Source: Persicobacter psychrovividus (lineage in GTDB: Bacteria; Bacteroidota; Bacteroidia; Cytophagales; Cyclobacteriaceae). Taken from it: a stretch of 64,000 nt of DNA. The DNA is taken from positions 1,922,001 to 1,986,000 of the forward strand of contig NZ_AP025292.1 of the NCBI RefSeq assembly GCF_036492425.1, given 5' to 3'. The position numbers were made by a program, and so were the translations under genes. Of the stretch, positions 1-8,740 are shown piece after piece (the first letter of the stretch is position 1; each line of letters begins with the position of its first letter). Below the pieces are notes generated by a model. The model was not told where the DNA came from. It saw only the letters and a list, made by a program, of their open reading frames with translations, and ran no database searches.

Positions 1-102
1 AACAACAAACGGATGTTTAGCTTGGGAGATCGTGTACAGGTGCGTGTAAAACATACTGACATAAACCGTAGAACGATAGATCTTATTTTTTCACAGGACT
101 AA
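1..102 (+). CDS. rnr: Ribonuclease R, C-terminal end (partial)
   Basis: Only the last 33 codons are present, open from the first base in frame 1 and ending with TAA at 100-102. The peptide contains LGDRVQVRV and ends with NRRTIDLIF followed by four residues. This is the typical closing strand pattern of the S1 RNA-binding domain of RNase II/R exonucleases, where the basic pair is followed by IDL/IDF. RNase R is a processive 3'-5' exoribonuclease that degrades structured RNA. The next gene starts only 2 bases after the stop, so the two are probably cotranscribed. The assignment rests on a short tail; another S1-domain exonuclease of the VacB family is the only realistic alternative. Confidence 0.75.
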   Translation, partial: NNKRMFSLGDRVQVRVKHTDINRRTIDLIFSQD

Positions 103-104
103 AA

Positions 105-1082
105 ATGAATAATTTTCTAAATCCCTTGATTGAGACCATCAGTCAAGCCATTAAAAAACAACAGTTTGGCCAAGAGCCTAAAGAGCTTTATGAGCCCATC
201 AGTTATATCATGAGCCTCGGCGGAAAAAGACTCCGCCCAGTACTTACCCTGCTCGGATATCGCCTTTTTCAAGAAGACATTCGCCCAGCGATAAAGCCTG
301 CCATGGCCGTGGAAACCTTCCACAATTTCACTTTGGTACATGACGACATCATGGACAAAGCGCCATTGCGAAGAGGTCAGGCGACGGTGCACACCAAATG
401 GAATGACAACATTGCTATTTTGAGTGGCGATGTGATGATGATTAAAGTTTATGACTTGCTCCTGGATGTAGCCCCTGAGCTCCTCCCTTCGGTGATCCGT
501 GCATTTAACAACAATGCCACAGAGGTTTGTGAAGGCCAACAAAAGGACATGAACTTTGAGACGCGCAATGATGTCAGCACCGATGAATACATCGACATGA
601 TCCGACAAAAGACTGCCGTACTTTTGGGCTTGGCGCTTCAGCTTGGAGCGATGATCGCCAAAGCACCTGAAAAAACTCAGCAAGATTTGTATCAATTTGC
701 AGTAGATTTGGGCATCGGTTTTCAGCTAAAAGACGACCTGCTCGATGTATATGGTGATCAGGCAAAATTTGGCAAACAGATTGGTGGCGACATCATTGAA
801 AACAAGAAAACCTTCCTGCTGATTAATGCCGTGGCTTTGGCAACAGGCAGCACAAAAGCAACCTTACAACAATGGATTGAAGCAACAGATTTCGATGCCA
901 CAGAAAAGGTACAGGCGGTAACTCAAATTTATGATCAGTTGGGCATCAAGGCACTTACAGAACAAAAGATGAATGACTATTTCGATCAGGCATTCGCTAT
1001 TCTAAAGCAGATGGACATTGGCGATCAGCAAAAAGAGTGGTTATCGGGCTTTGCCCAAATGGTGATCAACAGAGAAAAATAA
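105..1082 (+). CDS. Polyprenyl (trans-isoprenyl) diphosphate synthase
   Basis: 325 residues, full length for the family. GGKRLRP at 39-45, the first aspartate-rich motif DDIMD at 80-84 followed by the RRG arginines (89-91), and the second motif DDLLD at 210-214 are intact, so Mg-dependent chain elongation from allylic diphosphate plus isopentenyl diphosphate is expected. The first motif has no two-residue insertion and residue -5 is Phe75, a combination reported for geranylgeranyl-type enzymes rather than long-chain octaprenyl synthases; that product length is inference. The likely use is menaquinone side chains, undecaprenyl-related precursors or carotenoids. The start lies 2 bases after rnr and a strong terminator follows. 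Confidence 0.93.
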   Translation: MNNFLNPLIETISQAIKKQQFGQEPKELYEPISYIMSLGGKRLRPVLTLLGYRLFQEDIRPAIKPAMAVETFHNFTLVHDDIMDKAPLRRGQATVHTKWNDNIAILSGDVMMIKVYDLLLDVAPELLPSVIRAFNNNATEVCEGQQKDMNFETRNDVSTDEYIDMIRQKTAVLLGLALQLGAMIAKAPEKTQQDLYQFAVDLGIGFQLKDDLLDVYGDQAKFGKQIGGDIIENKKTFLLINAVALATGSTKATLQQWIEATDFDATEKVQAVTQIYDQLGIKALTEQKMNDYFDQAFAILKQMDIGDQQKEWLSGFAQMVINREK

Positions 1083-1090
1083 TCTAATAA

Positions 1091-1118
1091 AAACGCATCC
1101 TTACCGATGCGTTTTTTT
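1091..1118 (+). terminator. Rho-independent terminator after polyprenyl synthase
   Basis: Arms AAACGCATC (1091-1099) and GATGCGTTT (1106-1114) enclose a 6-base loop and run into a tract of seven T. It sits 8 bases after the stop codon of the synthase gene. Confidence 0.85.
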
Positions 1119-1219
1119 CTGCCCAAAAAATAGCCGTTCCTATCCAAAAAGGCACATTTATTTACTTTTAACACTATTTTTTATAACTTACAGCTTTTCC
1201 CGACTTCAATCTTAATAAC

Positions 1220-1753
1220 ATGAAAAATATATCCACCTTGGTTGCGGCACTCCTTTGCATTTTATTTACAAATGCTGCCTACAGCCAATGTAACAACAGC
1301 TACGATGATTTTGAGGATGTTGACATCGTGCAGACGGACCAAATTTCGGTAGCCTCTATGGGAAATGTAAAACTCACCTTCGCTTCCTACGCCTACCCTA
1401 CCAAAGGAAAAGAAGTGTTCATGTATGTTTCTGTACTGAAGGAAAACATGAATGACCTGACCCTCCGACCATATCAATCGCCATTTTTCGCCATAAAAAC
1501 ACGTGCTGGAAAAATCAAAAGGTACGAATACGCGGGGCCTGTAACTGTAAACCCCTATTTGATGGCCTTCAAGATTGACAAAGAACTTGTGGACTTGTTT
1601 AAATCAAAAATGGTATTGAAGGCAAGGGTTCATTATGAAGGGAAAAATAGAGACTTTGACCTGACGGGAACACATGGCGACAAGCTCTCTTCTGGTATTT
1701 TGTGTTTCTCACAATCGACCGATGATTTAAAGCCTAAGAAAAAAATTAGATAA
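1220..1753 (+). CDS. Secreted protein of unknown function
   Basis: 177 residues with a clear Sec signal peptide: Lys at position 2, hydrophobic core TLVAALLCILF, and a probable cleavage after AYS (about residue 22), followed by Cys24. The mature part is beta-strand rich with a basic C-terminus (KPKKKIR) and no domain I recognise. Cys24 and a Cys near the end could form a disulfide. Upstream there is only a weak TActTTTA -7-like element around 1163. It is a single gene, flanked by terminators on both sides. The reading frame and signal peptide support a real gene; no function can be assigned. Confidence 0.75.
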   Translation: MKNISTLVAALLCILFTNAAYSQCNNSYDDFEDVDIVQTDQISVASMGNVKLTFASYAYPTKGKEVFMYVSVLKENMNDLTLRPYQSPFFAIKTRAGKIKRYEYAGPVTVNPYLMAFKIDKELVDLFKSKMVLKARVHYEGKNRDFDLTGTHGDKLSSGILCFSQSTDDLKPKKKIR

Positions 1754-1755
1754 AG

Positions 1756-1787
1756 AAAAAGCCGATCTCAGCAGATCGGCTTTTTTA
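1756..1787. terminator. Bidirectional terminator between convergent genes
   Basis: GCCGATCT (1761-1768) and AGATCGGC (1773-1780) form an 8-bp stem with a CAGC loop, flanked by an A tract on the left and a T tract on the right. It can therefore stop transcription from both the secreted protein gene (+) and the thioredoxin gene (-). Confidence 0.85.
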
Positions 1788-2252
1788 TTATTTATTGTCC
1801 TGGTAAACTTTCACCAATTGGGCTTTGTCATAAGACTTGTCTTTTTCCAAATCTCCCGTAGGCTGAACATGTGTTACCTTTCCTTTCTTGTTTAAGAATA
1901 CTAAAACTGGAAAACCGTTCTTCTGCGGGTTGCCCCAGCTTTCGAGTAATTCAAGGTTCTTGTTCTCCTTACTGTAATTGAGGTGAACATAAACGAAATT
2001 ATCATCCACCATTTGCTTCAACTCAGGGTCCGTCATCACAAACTTGTTCAGACGAATGCAGTAAGGGCACCAATTACCCCCAACCTGAACCATCACTTTC
2101 TTGCCCTCTTTCTTTGCCAGCGCAACCGCTTGCTCAATTTGAGCTTTCCCGTTTAAAGATGGATCGTAAATTTTCTTCCAGTTCGTTTCCTGTGCCTGGG
2201 CCGTCAGGGTTCCAAAAACCACCGCCATCAGCACCATTAAGATATTTTTCAT
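1788..2252 (-). CDS. Secreted thioredoxin-like protein (WCPYC active site)
   Basis: 154 residues. A signal peptide (MKNILMVLMAVVFGTLTAQA) precedes a thioredoxin fold of the thioredoxin_7/DUF255-like kind. The redox motif is GNWCPYC at about residues 59-65, followed by a basic segment and a TDPEL helix; a cis-Pro region appears at GFPVLVFL. The CPYC pair is the glutaredoxin/DsbC-like dithiol, so a periplasmic disulfide reductase or isomerase role is likely. Its substrate is unknown. It is transcribed alone from the promoter-like element at 2273-2304 and ends at a shared terminator. Confidence 0.85.
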   Translation of the reverse strand: MKNILMVLMAVVFGTLTAQAQETNWKKIYDPSLNGKAQIEQAVALAKKEGKKVMVQVGGNWCPYCIRLNKFVMTDPELKQMVDDNFVYVHLNYSKENKNLELLESWGNPQKNGFPVLVFLNKKGKVTHVQPTGDLEKDKSYDKAQLVKVYQDNK

Positions 2253-2272
2253 AAGTTAAAATTGTTAACAAT

Positions 2273-2304
2273 TCAAAAATATCATTCTCACTGCTAAAAC
2301 AAAA
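2273..2304 (-). promoter_or_regulatory. Bacteroidota-type promoter for the thioredoxin gene
   Basis: Read on the minus strand there is TTTTG (2304-2300), an 18-bp spacer and TATTTTTGA (2281-2273), which matches the TAnnTTTG -7 element. The predicted start of transcription is about 20 bases before the ATG at 2252. Confidence 0.55.
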
Positions 2305-2381
2305 CCCTTCCATGTCGATAATAGACAACAAAGGCGAAAAACAGCAGAAATCACCTCATAATGTAGCCGTGCCGACGATCA

Positions 2382-2861
2382 TCAAGGAAGTCTGTGCCAC
2401 ACTTCCTCCAGATAGGTGGAGTCCACTTTGGTGAACTTCCCAGAGCTGGGATCAATTTGAATTTCGTGAATATAGCCCCAGATTTTCCACTGGTTCTTTT
2501 TCAGTTCATATTTAAATTTTACTGATGTACCCACTAAATTGGAACCTGCGGGTTGAAAAAACTTGATGTGTTCGGTATAATAATCTTTGTTCAATTCATA
2601 GGTACCCCCACCAGCGCCCACCACTCCGCCGTCAGTCGGCGAATAAGACACCCAGGTAAAATGCTCCTCGGTGATATGCTTAACATACTTGAGTTGCTCA
2701 GGAAGTTCATTCAGCGCTTCATCCTTTCCATAGCGAAACTCGGAAAGTTCCCAGGAACCCGCCAAAGGATGATGGTCTTTTTTGTGAGTAGCAGCCGTTA
2801 TAGCCAAAAGGCCGATAACACCAAAGAATCCTATCAGAAGGAGTAAGTTTAACTTTTTCAT
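2382..2861 (-). CDS. Membrane-anchored or secreted lipocalin-like protein, unknown function
   Basis: 159 residues. Residues 5-24 form a hydrophobic segment (signal anchor or signal peptide). The mature part begins HPLAGSWELSEFRYG, the usual opening of small Bacteroidota lipocalin-like or DUF4488-like proteins that wrap a beta-barrel around a hydrophobic pocket, and continues with alternating strands rich in Trp and Tyr. No catalytic motif is visible. The gene is monocistronic as far as can be seen. The fold assignment is by pattern only. Confidence 0.6.
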   Translation of the reverse strand: MKKLNLLLLIGFFGVIGLLAITAATHKKDHHPLAGSWELSEFRYGKDEALNELPEQLKYVKHITEEHFTWVSYSPTDGGVVGAGGGTYELNKDYYTEHIKFFQPAGSNLVGTSVKFKYELKKNQWKIWGYIHEIQIDPSSGKFTKVDSTYLEEVWHRLP

Positions 2862-2961
2862 AGCAGAGGTCTTTGCCGATTATAACACCACAAGCCTCCT
2901 TTGTGTTAGTTCATCACGCGAAAAACTTCCGCTCAGCAGCCTGAACCATGGCTAAAAAAGA

Positions 2962-3162
2962 CTAAATCTCCTCCAGTTCGTAATCTGCTCCCTTACCATA
3001 TTGCACCAATTCCTCAAACTGGTATTGATCCATCGTATTGAGGTCTTTACACAGGAAATTAGTGTTACTGAATATTTCCATCACCACAAATTCGAGCTTC
3101 TCCCCGAAATTTGTCAAACGATATTTTTTACCCAATCTAACGTTGATTGTTGAAATCCCCAT
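2962..3162 (-). CDS. Small conserved cytosolic protein of unknown function
   Basis: 66 residues, acidic at the C-terminus (ADYELEEI), with a run KKYRLTNFGEKLEFVVMEI then KDLNTMDQYQFEEL. This pattern (short KDLNT...YGKG protein) is one I associate with small conserved hypothetical proteins of Cytophagales and Flavobacteria. No signal peptide or membrane segment is seen. A well-formed promoter stands just upstream at 3187-3219, which supports a real gene. It is divergent from the PurF-like gene. Confidence 0.7.
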   Translation of the reverse strand: MGISTINVRLGKKYRLTNFGEKLEFVVMEIFSNTNFLCKDLNTMDQYQFEELVQYGKGADYELEEI

Positions 3163-3186
3163 GCCACTTGCTTATTTTTTGATCCT

Positions 3187-3219
3187 CAAATATTCTATTT
3201 CGCCGAAAGATCGACAAAA
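3187..3219 (-). promoter_or_regulatory. Promoter of the 66-residue protein gene
   Basis: On the minus strand TTTTG (3219-3215), a 20-bp spacer and AATATTTG (3194-3187, one mismatch to TAnnTTTG) fit the Bacteroidota consensus. It lies 25 bases upstream of the ATG at 3162. Confidence 0.5.
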
Positions 3220-3294
3220 CATCTTTAAGTTTGAACGAGAATCGAAATAATAAAAAAAAATCCTCGAAAAAGTGTCAAAACATGAAAAATACGA

Positions 3295-3303
3295 TACTTT
3301 TGC
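3295..3303 (+). promoter_or_regulatory. -7 promoter element of the PurF-like gene
   Basis: TACTTTTGC is a perfect TAnnTTTGC element; no good TTG stands 19-20 bp upstream. Transcription should begin near 3309. That leaves almost no leader for an ATG at 3316 but a leader of about 45 bases for the ATG at 3355, so it supports the latter as the start. Confidence 0.5.
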
Positions 3304-3354
3304 GCATGGTTTAACATGAACGGTACTAACCATACCGTAGCCACAAACACGAGG

Positions 3355-5241
3355 ATGAGCGACGCAATTAAACACGAATGCGGGATTGCAATGATCCGTC
3401 TCCGCAAGCCGTTACAGTATTATTACGACAAGTACAACACGCCCACTTATGGGATGAGTAAGCTTTACCTTTTAATGGAAAAGCAACACAATCGGGGCCA
3501 AGATGGCGTCGGTGTAGCGAATATCAAACTGGACCTGCCTGCTGGTAGCCGTTACATTAGCCGTTACAGATCAATTGCCGAAAAACCTATTCAGGATATT
3601 TTCGAAAAAATTGGGAAGAAGTACAACAAGGCCAATAAGACAAATCCAGAAGAGTATATGAATGCTCAATGGATGAAAGAAAATACCGCTTTTACTGGAG
3701 AGATGTGGCTTGGACACCTTCGCTACGGAACGCACGGTAAAAACAGCATCGAAAACTGCCACCCTTTCCTTCGTCAGAATAACTGGAAGAGCCGTAACCT
3801 TGTTGTTGCGGGTAATTTCAATATGACCAACGTTGATGAGCTTTTTGAGCGATTGGTCAGTTTGGGGCAATCTCCTAAAGATAAGATCGATACCGTGACT
3901 GTCATGGAGAAAATCGGTCACTTTTTGGATATGGAAGTGCAGCGCCTTTTCGATGAGCATAAGGAGGATTATGACAATATTGCCATCAATAAGGTCATTG
4001 AGGAAAACATTAATCTTCAGGAAGTGCTTGCCAATTCCTGTAAGGACTTTGATGGTGGATATGCGATGGCGGGTATGGCTGGTTATGGTGGCGCATTTGT
4101 GGCACGTGACCCTGCGGGAATCCGTCCTGCTTATTATTATGCTGATGATGAAGTTGTTGTTGTGGCCTCTGAGAAGCCTGCCATCAAAACAGCTTTTGAT
4201 ATTGAGTACAGCCAGATTAAAGAAATCCCTGCGGCACACGCTTTGATCATCGATAAGCAAGGGGATTATAAAGTAGTTCCTTTCACCAACAGCCTACCGA
4301 AGAAACCTTGTTCTTTTGAGCGCATTTACTTCTCTCGTGCTTCAGATCCAAACATCTATCAGGAACGCAAAGATTTGGGTAAATTATTGATCCCTCAGGT
4401 ACTGAAAGCGATTGATAATGACCTGGAAAACACCGTTTTCTCCTTCATCCCAAATACCGCTGAGGTGTCATTCCTGGGAATGACTGAAGAGGTGGAAAAC
4501 TATTTGGTGAATGAGCGACTGGCGGCAATTCAACGCTACTCCAACGATGTTGAAGCCATGAAGAAGGTTTTGTCCTTCCGACCACGTATCGAGAAATTAG
4601 TGATTAAAGATGCCAAAGCGCGTACTTTTATTGCTGATGATGCCCATCGTGATCAAATGGTGGCCCATGTTTATGACACCACCTATGAGGTCGTTCAAAA
4701 AGAAAAGGATACCCTGGTGATCATCGACGATTCTATCGTTCGTGGTACAACACTGGAAAAATCCATTCTTACCCTGGTCAATAAACTGAGCCCAAAGAAA
4801 GTGGTGATCGTTTCTTCTGCACCACAAATTCGCTTCCCAGACTGTTATGGTATTGACATGTCGAGAATGAAAGAGTTTATTGCATTCAGAGCTACTTTGG
4901 AGCTTCTTGAAGAGACCAAACAGTCACATATTCTTCAGGAGGTTTATCAAAAAATCAAGGAAAACGAAGCTGACTTAACACAGGAGAACTATGTAAAGGC
5001 GATTTACGAGCCATTCACTGATGAACAAATCTCAGACAGAATTGCGAAAATCGTTACGCCTGCTCATATGGAGGCAGAGGTGGAAGTCATCTTCCAGACT
5101 GTTGAAAACCTTCATAAAGCTTGTCCTGAACATACGGGCGACTGGTATTTCACTGGAAATTACCCCACCAAAGGTGGTAACAGAGTGGTGAATAAAGCTT
5201 TTAAATTATTTATTGAAGGCAGTGAAGATCGTTCTTACTAA
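3355..5241 (+). CDS. PurF-like amidophosphoribosyltransferase (long Bacteroidota form)
   Basis: 628 residues from ATG 3355. The protein starts MSDAIKHECGIA: the Cys at position 9 is the expected N-terminal nucleophile of class II glutamine amidotransferases after removal of a short propeptide. The glutaminase domain shows NRGQDG and LGHLRYGTHG; the phosphoribosyltransferase part carries the PRPP loop VIIDDSIVRGTT and FIPNTAEVSF. It is longer than the roughly 470-500 residue canonical PurF and matches the known 620-640 residue Bacteroidota relatives. The expected reaction is glutamine plus PRPP to phosphoribosylamine, the first step of purine synthesis, but it may be a paralogue with another role. 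An in-frame ATG at 3316 is less likely because of the promoter position. Confidence 0.88.
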   Translation: MSDAIKHECGIAMIRLRKPLQYYYDKYNTPTYGMSKLYLLMEKQHNRGQDGVGVANIKLDLPAGSRYISRYRSIAEKPIQDIFEKIGKKYNKANKTNPEEYMNAQWMKENTAFTGEMWLGHLRYGTHGKNSIENCHPFLRQNNWKSRNLVVAGNFNMTNVDELFERLVSLGQSPKDKIDTVTVMEKIGHFLDMEVQRLFDEHKEDYDNIAINKVIEENINLQEVLANSCKDFDGGYAMAGMAGYGGAFVARDPAGIRPAYYYADDEVVVVASEKPAIKTAFDIEYSQIKEIPAAHALIIDKQGDYKVVPFTNSLPKKPCSFERIYFSRASDPNIYQERKDLGKLLIPQVLKAIDNDLENTVFSFIPNTAEVSFLGMTEEVENYLVNERLAAIQRYSNDVEAMKKVLSFRPRIEKLVIKDAKARTFIADDAHRDQMVAHVYDTTYEVVQKEKDTLVIIDDSIVRGTTLEKSILTLVNKLSPKKVVIVSSAPQIRFPDCYGIDMSRMKEFIAFRATLELLEETKQSHILQEVYQKIKENEADLTQENYVKAIYEPFTDEQISDRIAKIVTPAHMEAEVEVIFQTVENLHKACPEHTGDWYFTGNYPTKGGNRVVNKAFKLFIEGSEDRSY

Positions 5242-5267
5242 GCCTCAAAAATAATCTTCATATTCTA

Positions 5268-5298
5268 AAGCGGGAGTCAGTAGGCTTCCGCTTTTTTA
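5268..5298 (+). terminator. Terminator after the PurF-like gene
   Basis: AAGCGGGA and TTCCGCTT pair (one G-T) around a loop of about 10 bases, followed by six T (5292-5297). Confidence 0.75.
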
Positions 5299-5384
5299 TT
5301 TCCATAAGTATCAAAATCGTTTCGAATTATTCAACCGACCTGTTTTTTAAAACCATCAAAAACGGGCTATCCGTTAAAAAAACG

Positions 5385-5393
5385 TATATTTGC
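5385..5393 (+). promoter_or_regulatory. -7 promoter element of the AbgT transporter gene
   Basis: TATATTTGC matches TAnnTTTGC exactly and lies 47 bases before the ATG at 5440. The -33 region is poor, so activity may depend on other factors. Confidence 0.45.
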
Positions 5394-5439
5394 GATTGAA
5401 AAGGCTATTTTTTCTAATCCAATATCAATCTTTATATAC

Positions 5440-7020
5440 ATGAAGGAACAACAGGTGCAAGCTCAAAAAGGGCTTATCAATAAATTTTTAGCTACCGTTG
5501 AACGCGTAGGAAATGCGCTCCCCCACCCAGCCACCTTATTTGCTATCTTGGCAGTGGTTGTGATTGCGCTCTCAGGTATCATGTCTCAATTGGGCTTATC
5601 GGTACAAAATCCCGCCACCAAAGAGATCATCGAACCTTTCAACCTTATTTCTGTGGAAGGCCTCCACATGATGATCACCAACCTGGTCAAAAACTTCACC
5701 AGCTTTGCCCCATTGGGTGTAGTGTTGGTAGCCATGCTTGGCATTGGTATTGCTGAAGGCAGTGGGCTGATCGGCGCATTAATTCGCCTGTTAGTGGTAA
5801 AATCACCAAAGCAAATCATCACTTTTGTAGTGGTATTTGCAGGAATTGTTTCTAACACGGCCTCAGAGGTGGGCTACGTATTACTTGTTCCGCTTGCGGC
5901 GATTATTTTCCATGCTTTTGGGAAACACCCACTGGCTGGACTTGCGGCAGCCTTTGCAGGGGTTTCTGGAGGTTACAGCGCCAACCTTTTACTCGGAACC
6001 ATTGATCCGCTCCTGTCAGGCCTTTCGGAAGAAGCCGCCCAGATCCTGGACCCTGCTTATACTGTCAATCCTGCGGCCAACTACTATTTCATGTTTGCCT
6101 CTACCTTCTTTATTGCCATGGCAGGTACGTTTGTTACTGAGAAGATTGTAATTCCCCGATTGGGAAAATACCAGGGCGATGCGGAACTCGAGGAAGTAAA
6201 ATCACTTTCTACTGAAGAACGCAAGGGGTTACGCTATGCGACCGTTGTAGCTTTGGCATGGCTGGCCATCATTCTGATCGGTATTATTCCAGAAGCAGGA
6301 TTTTTACGTGGTGCAGGAGGCGAAATCTTGCGCTCTCCCTTAATGAAGGGGATTGTTTCTTTTATATTCTTTATTGCCGCAACCTGTGGAATTGCGTTTG
6401 GGATAGGCGCTGGAACGATTAAGAGTGATGCTGATGTGATGAATGGCATGGGAGAATCCATGAAAACAATGGGAATCTATATTGTTCTTGTATTCTTTGC
6501 CGCACAATTTGTGGCTTATTTCAAATGGACCAACCTCGGAATGATTGTCGCAGTAAAAGGCGCTGATGTTTTACAATCCGTGATTGGTGTGGCTGGTGAA
6601 GCAGGCGCAACTTCCATTCTGGCAAAAATTCCCCTGATGCTTGGCTTCATTCTCCTTACTGCACTGATCAACCTTGTGATGGGATCTGCTTCGGCAAAAT
6701 GGACACTAATGGCACCCGTATTTATTCCAATGTTCATGATTTTGGGTCTTTCTCCTGAGCTTACACAGGTCGTTTACCGTATTGGTGACTCAGTAACCAA
6801 TATCATCTCACCGATGATGTCCTACTTTGCGCTGATTGTAGCCTTTATGCAAAAATATGACAAGAATGCAGGTATCGGAACCATCATCTCCACCATGCTT
6901 CCCTATACGGTAGTCTTTCTCTTTGTCTGGACAATCCTGCTGGTAATCTGGATGGTATTCGGCTTGCCAATTGGCCCAGATGCCCCACTCCATTACATTT
7001 TAAATGTACAACCGAGCTAA
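5440..7020 (+). CDS. AbgT-family transporter
   Basis: 526 residues with about 12 hydrophobic segments. The N-terminal signature [18 protein letters not shown] is characteristic of the AbgT family (p-aminobenzoyl-glutamate transport; some members export sulfonamides by proton antiport). Other family features visible are [16 protein letters not shown], two-fold repeated hairpin regions and the [16 protein letters not shown] segment near residue 420. It acts in the inner membrane. The gene stands alone, with its own promoter and terminator. Substrate could be aminobenzoyl-glutamate or another amphipathic dipeptide; neighbours do not help to decide. Confidence 0.92.
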   Translation: MKEQQVQAQKGLINKFLATVERVGNALPHPATLFAILAVVVIALSGIMSQLGLSVQNPATKEIIEPFNLISVEGLHMMITNLVKNFTSFAPLGVVLVAMLGIGIAEGSGLIGALIRLLVVKSPKQIITFVVVFAGIVSNTASEVGYVLLVPLAAIIFHAFGKHPLAGLAAAFAGVSGGYSANLLLGTIDPLLSGLSEEAAQILDPAYTVNPAANYYFMFASTFFIAMAGTFVTEKIVIPRLGKYQGDAELEEVKSLSTEERKGLRYATVVALAWLAIILIGIIPEAGFLRGAGGEILRSPLMKGIVSFIFFIAATCGIAFGIGAGTIKSDADVMNGMGESMKTMGIYIVLVFFAAQFVAYFKWTNLGMIVAVKGADVLQSVIGVAGEAGATSILAKIPLMLGFILLTALINLVMGSASAKWTLMAPVFIPMFMILGLSPELTQVVYRIGDSVTNIISPMMSYFALIVAFMQKYDKNAGIGTIISTMLPYTVVFLFVWTILLVIWMVFGLPIGPDAPLHYILNVQPS

Positions 7021-7035
7021 TTGATTCCGTGCTTA

Positions 7036-7072
7036 AAAAAATCCCTGACCACTGTGGCCAGGGATTTTTTTT
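7036..7072 (+). terminator. Terminator after the AbgT gene
   Basis: ATCCCTG (7041-7047) pairs with CAGGGAT (7059-7065), extended by two more G-C pairs beyond one mismatch, with flanking A and T tracts (seven or more T). Confidence 0.85.
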
Positions 7073-7106
7073 ATCCCAAATGATTCAGTACTATCAAACT
7101 TTGCTT

Positions 7107-7114
7107 TATTTTTG
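7107..7114 (+). promoter_or_regulatory. -7 promoter element of the radical SAM gene
   Basis: TATTTTTG fits TAnnTTTG 17 bases before the TTG start at 7131. The leader would be only about 10 bases, so translation may start on a nearly leaderless message. Confidence 0.4.
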
Positions 7115-7130
7115 AGGAAAATTTACTGCC

Positions 7131-8162
7131 TTGAAAAAGAAACACTACAATATTCCTGTCTTCATTCCTGAACTTGCCTGCCCACACCAATGCGTGTTTT
7201 GCGATCAGGTGCAGATCAGCGGGGAGGAGAAAGTCCCCCAGCCGTCGGAGGTGCCTGACATCATTGAAGAAATGCTCTCCACCATGGACCCAGCAACAGC
7301 AGATATTGAGGTCGCCTTTTTTGGAGGCAGCTTTACGGGCATTCCTGCGGAAGACCAGGAGGCCTATTTACAGGCCGTTCAGCCTTACCTCCAAAGCCAA
7401 CAAGTTAAAGGGATCCGTCTCTCTACCCGTCCAGATTACATCGACCATGAAATTCTTGACCGATTAAAACAGTATGGGGTAACGGCAATAGAACTTGGCG
7501 CTCAATCCATGGATCCGCTGGTGCTCAAGCGTACCGCCCGCGGGCATGCGGTGGAAGATGTACATATTGCGGCCAGGATGATTAAAGAGCGAGGGTTCGA
7601 GCTGGGCCTTCAGATGATGATCGGCTTGCCTGAAGACACCCTTGAAAAAGCCATTTTCACTGCCGAAGAAATCATCAAGCTGAAAGCCGATACCACACGC
7701 ATCTACCCAACGCTGATCATCCCCAATACGGCACTCCACAGGTTATATAAAACCAACCGTTATACTCCTTTAAAATTAGCAGAGGCCGTGCAATGGGTTG
7801 CGCAAATATTACCGAAATTTGAAGCGGCAGGCATAAAGGTGTTGAGAACAGGATTGCACCCTTCGGAAGACCTCAGAAGTGGAAAAGCTATGGTTGCGGG
7901 ACCTTTTCATCCTGCATTTAAAGAATTGGTGCAAACGCAAATTTGGGCTGAAGAATTTGAGAAAAACCTGGAAGTCTTCCCCAAAAACAGTACGGTTGCC
8001 GTAGAGGTCCCTGAATCGCAGATCAACTTTGCCGTGGGCTTCAAGAAAGCCAATAAATTGAAAATGGAGCAATACCTAAAAAGCCGATTTAAAGTCAGGG
8101 GGAACAAAAATTTGATGGGCTATCAATGGTCAATCATTGAGAGTGCTGAAAAAAGGGGCTAA
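7131..8162 (+). CDS. Elp3-like radical SAM protein
   Basis: 343 residues from a TTG start (MKKKHYNIPVFIPELACPHQCVFC); no ATG is available upstream of the conserved region. The iron-sulfur motif is C-x3-C-x2-C (CPHQCVFC, about residues 17-24), followed by FFGGSF (SAM contact) and GAQSMDPLVL, the arrangement of Elp3/HemN-type enzymes. There is no acetyltransferase domain, so this is the short stand-alone family found in Clostridia and Bacteroidota whose substrate is not known to me. It would generate 5'-deoxyadenosyl radicals in the cytosol. Other databases often label relatives as coproporphyrinogen III oxidase-like; I would not adopt that function. Confidence 0.85.
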   Translation: MKKKHYNIPVFIPELACPHQCVFCDQVQISGEEKVPQPSEVPDIIEEMLSTMDPATADIEVAFFGGSFTGIPAEDQEAYLQAVQPYLQSQQVKGIRLSTRPDYIDHEILDRLKQYGVTAIELGAQSMDPLVLKRTARGHAVEDVHIAARMIKERGFELGLQMMIGLPEDTLEKAIFTAEEIIKLKADTTRIYPTLIIPNTALHRLYKTNRYTPLKLAEAVQWVAQILPKFEAAGIKVLRTGLHPSEDLRSGKAMVAGPFHPAFKELVQTQIWAEEFEKNLEVFPKNSTVAVEVPESQINFAVGFKKANKLKMEQYLKSRFKVRGNKNLMGYQWSIIESAEKRG

Positions 8163-8338
8163 ATGATAAAAAAAAGCACGCCTATGACTTGTCAAAACAA
8201 GCCCCTAACGGCGGGTAAGACAGTTTAACGGCTTTTATTCTCTTATTTTCAGCACAAAAATATTACAGTATTCAAAACGCAGCAACCTATCAAATCAGGC
8301 GGGGTCATACGTATATTCTCCAAACCCAATAAAACGCT

Positions 8339-8740
8339 ATGACAACACTGGTTAATGATTTTGAAGTCCCTGTTTGCGGATACAATACCCGTGGGAAATT
8401 TCTCACCATTATTATCGACCGAATTCTTTCCTATAATGCACGCTTATTAATTCAAAAAAACATCCAGCAATTGCTGTGGGTCTCCAACTGCAAAGGTTGT
8501 TTAGTTGATGTCAAGTTCACCAATGAACTCAGCTGTGTTCAGCTCGACTGGCTATGGAGTTTAGCACAAAAACAAATCAGGGAAAAGCCCAGCAAGCTTG
8601 ACAAAATTGCGATCCTTCATGACAACCCCACCTCGATTACCCTGTTGTTCAAAGAAGTGAAGTCACCGATAAAGATTGAATTCTTTAAAGACTATTCGTC
8701 TGCGGCAGCCTGGCTACAAGAAGAAAACAGCCATGGTTGA
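8339..8740 (+). CDS. STAS-like small protein, unknown function
   Basis: 133 residues, no signal peptide. The order of strands and helices, with GCLVDVKFTNELSCVQLDWLWSLA in the middle and KIEFFKDYSSAAAWLQE at the end, resembles SpoIIAA/STAS-like regulators in which a central beta-strand is followed by a helix. The key phospho-serine of anti-sigma antagonists cannot be identified with certainty. The stop overlaps the start of the next gene (TGA at 8738-8740 against ATG at 8733), so the two are translationally coupled and probably act together. Confidence 0.55.
   Translation: MTTLVNDFEVPVCGYNTRGKFLTIIIDRILSYNARLLIQKNIQQLLWVSNCKGCLVDVKFTNELSCVQLDWLWSLAQKQIREKPSKLDKIAILHDNPTSITLLFKEVKSPIKIEFFKDYSSAAAWLQEENSHG

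Noticed and set aside
117-695. Long antisense reading frame (192 codons) over the polyprenyl synthase gene
   Set aside because: It is a shadow of a well-conserved gene; no signal, motif or start site supports it.
3571-4260. 229-codon minus frame inside the PurF-like gene
   Set aside because: Codon pattern follows the conserved plus-strand protein; composition is unlike the neighbours and no domain is visible.
7131-8162. Naming the radical SAM protein coproporphyrinogen III oxidase (HemN)
   Set aside because: The cysteine motif context and length differ from HemN, the HemN C-terminal domain is absent and no heme genes are nearby.
8163-8230. Terminator after the Elp3-like radical SAM gene
   Set aside because: Only weak, interrupted complementarity (CTTG-TCAAAA-CAAG) without a T tract; not enough to call.
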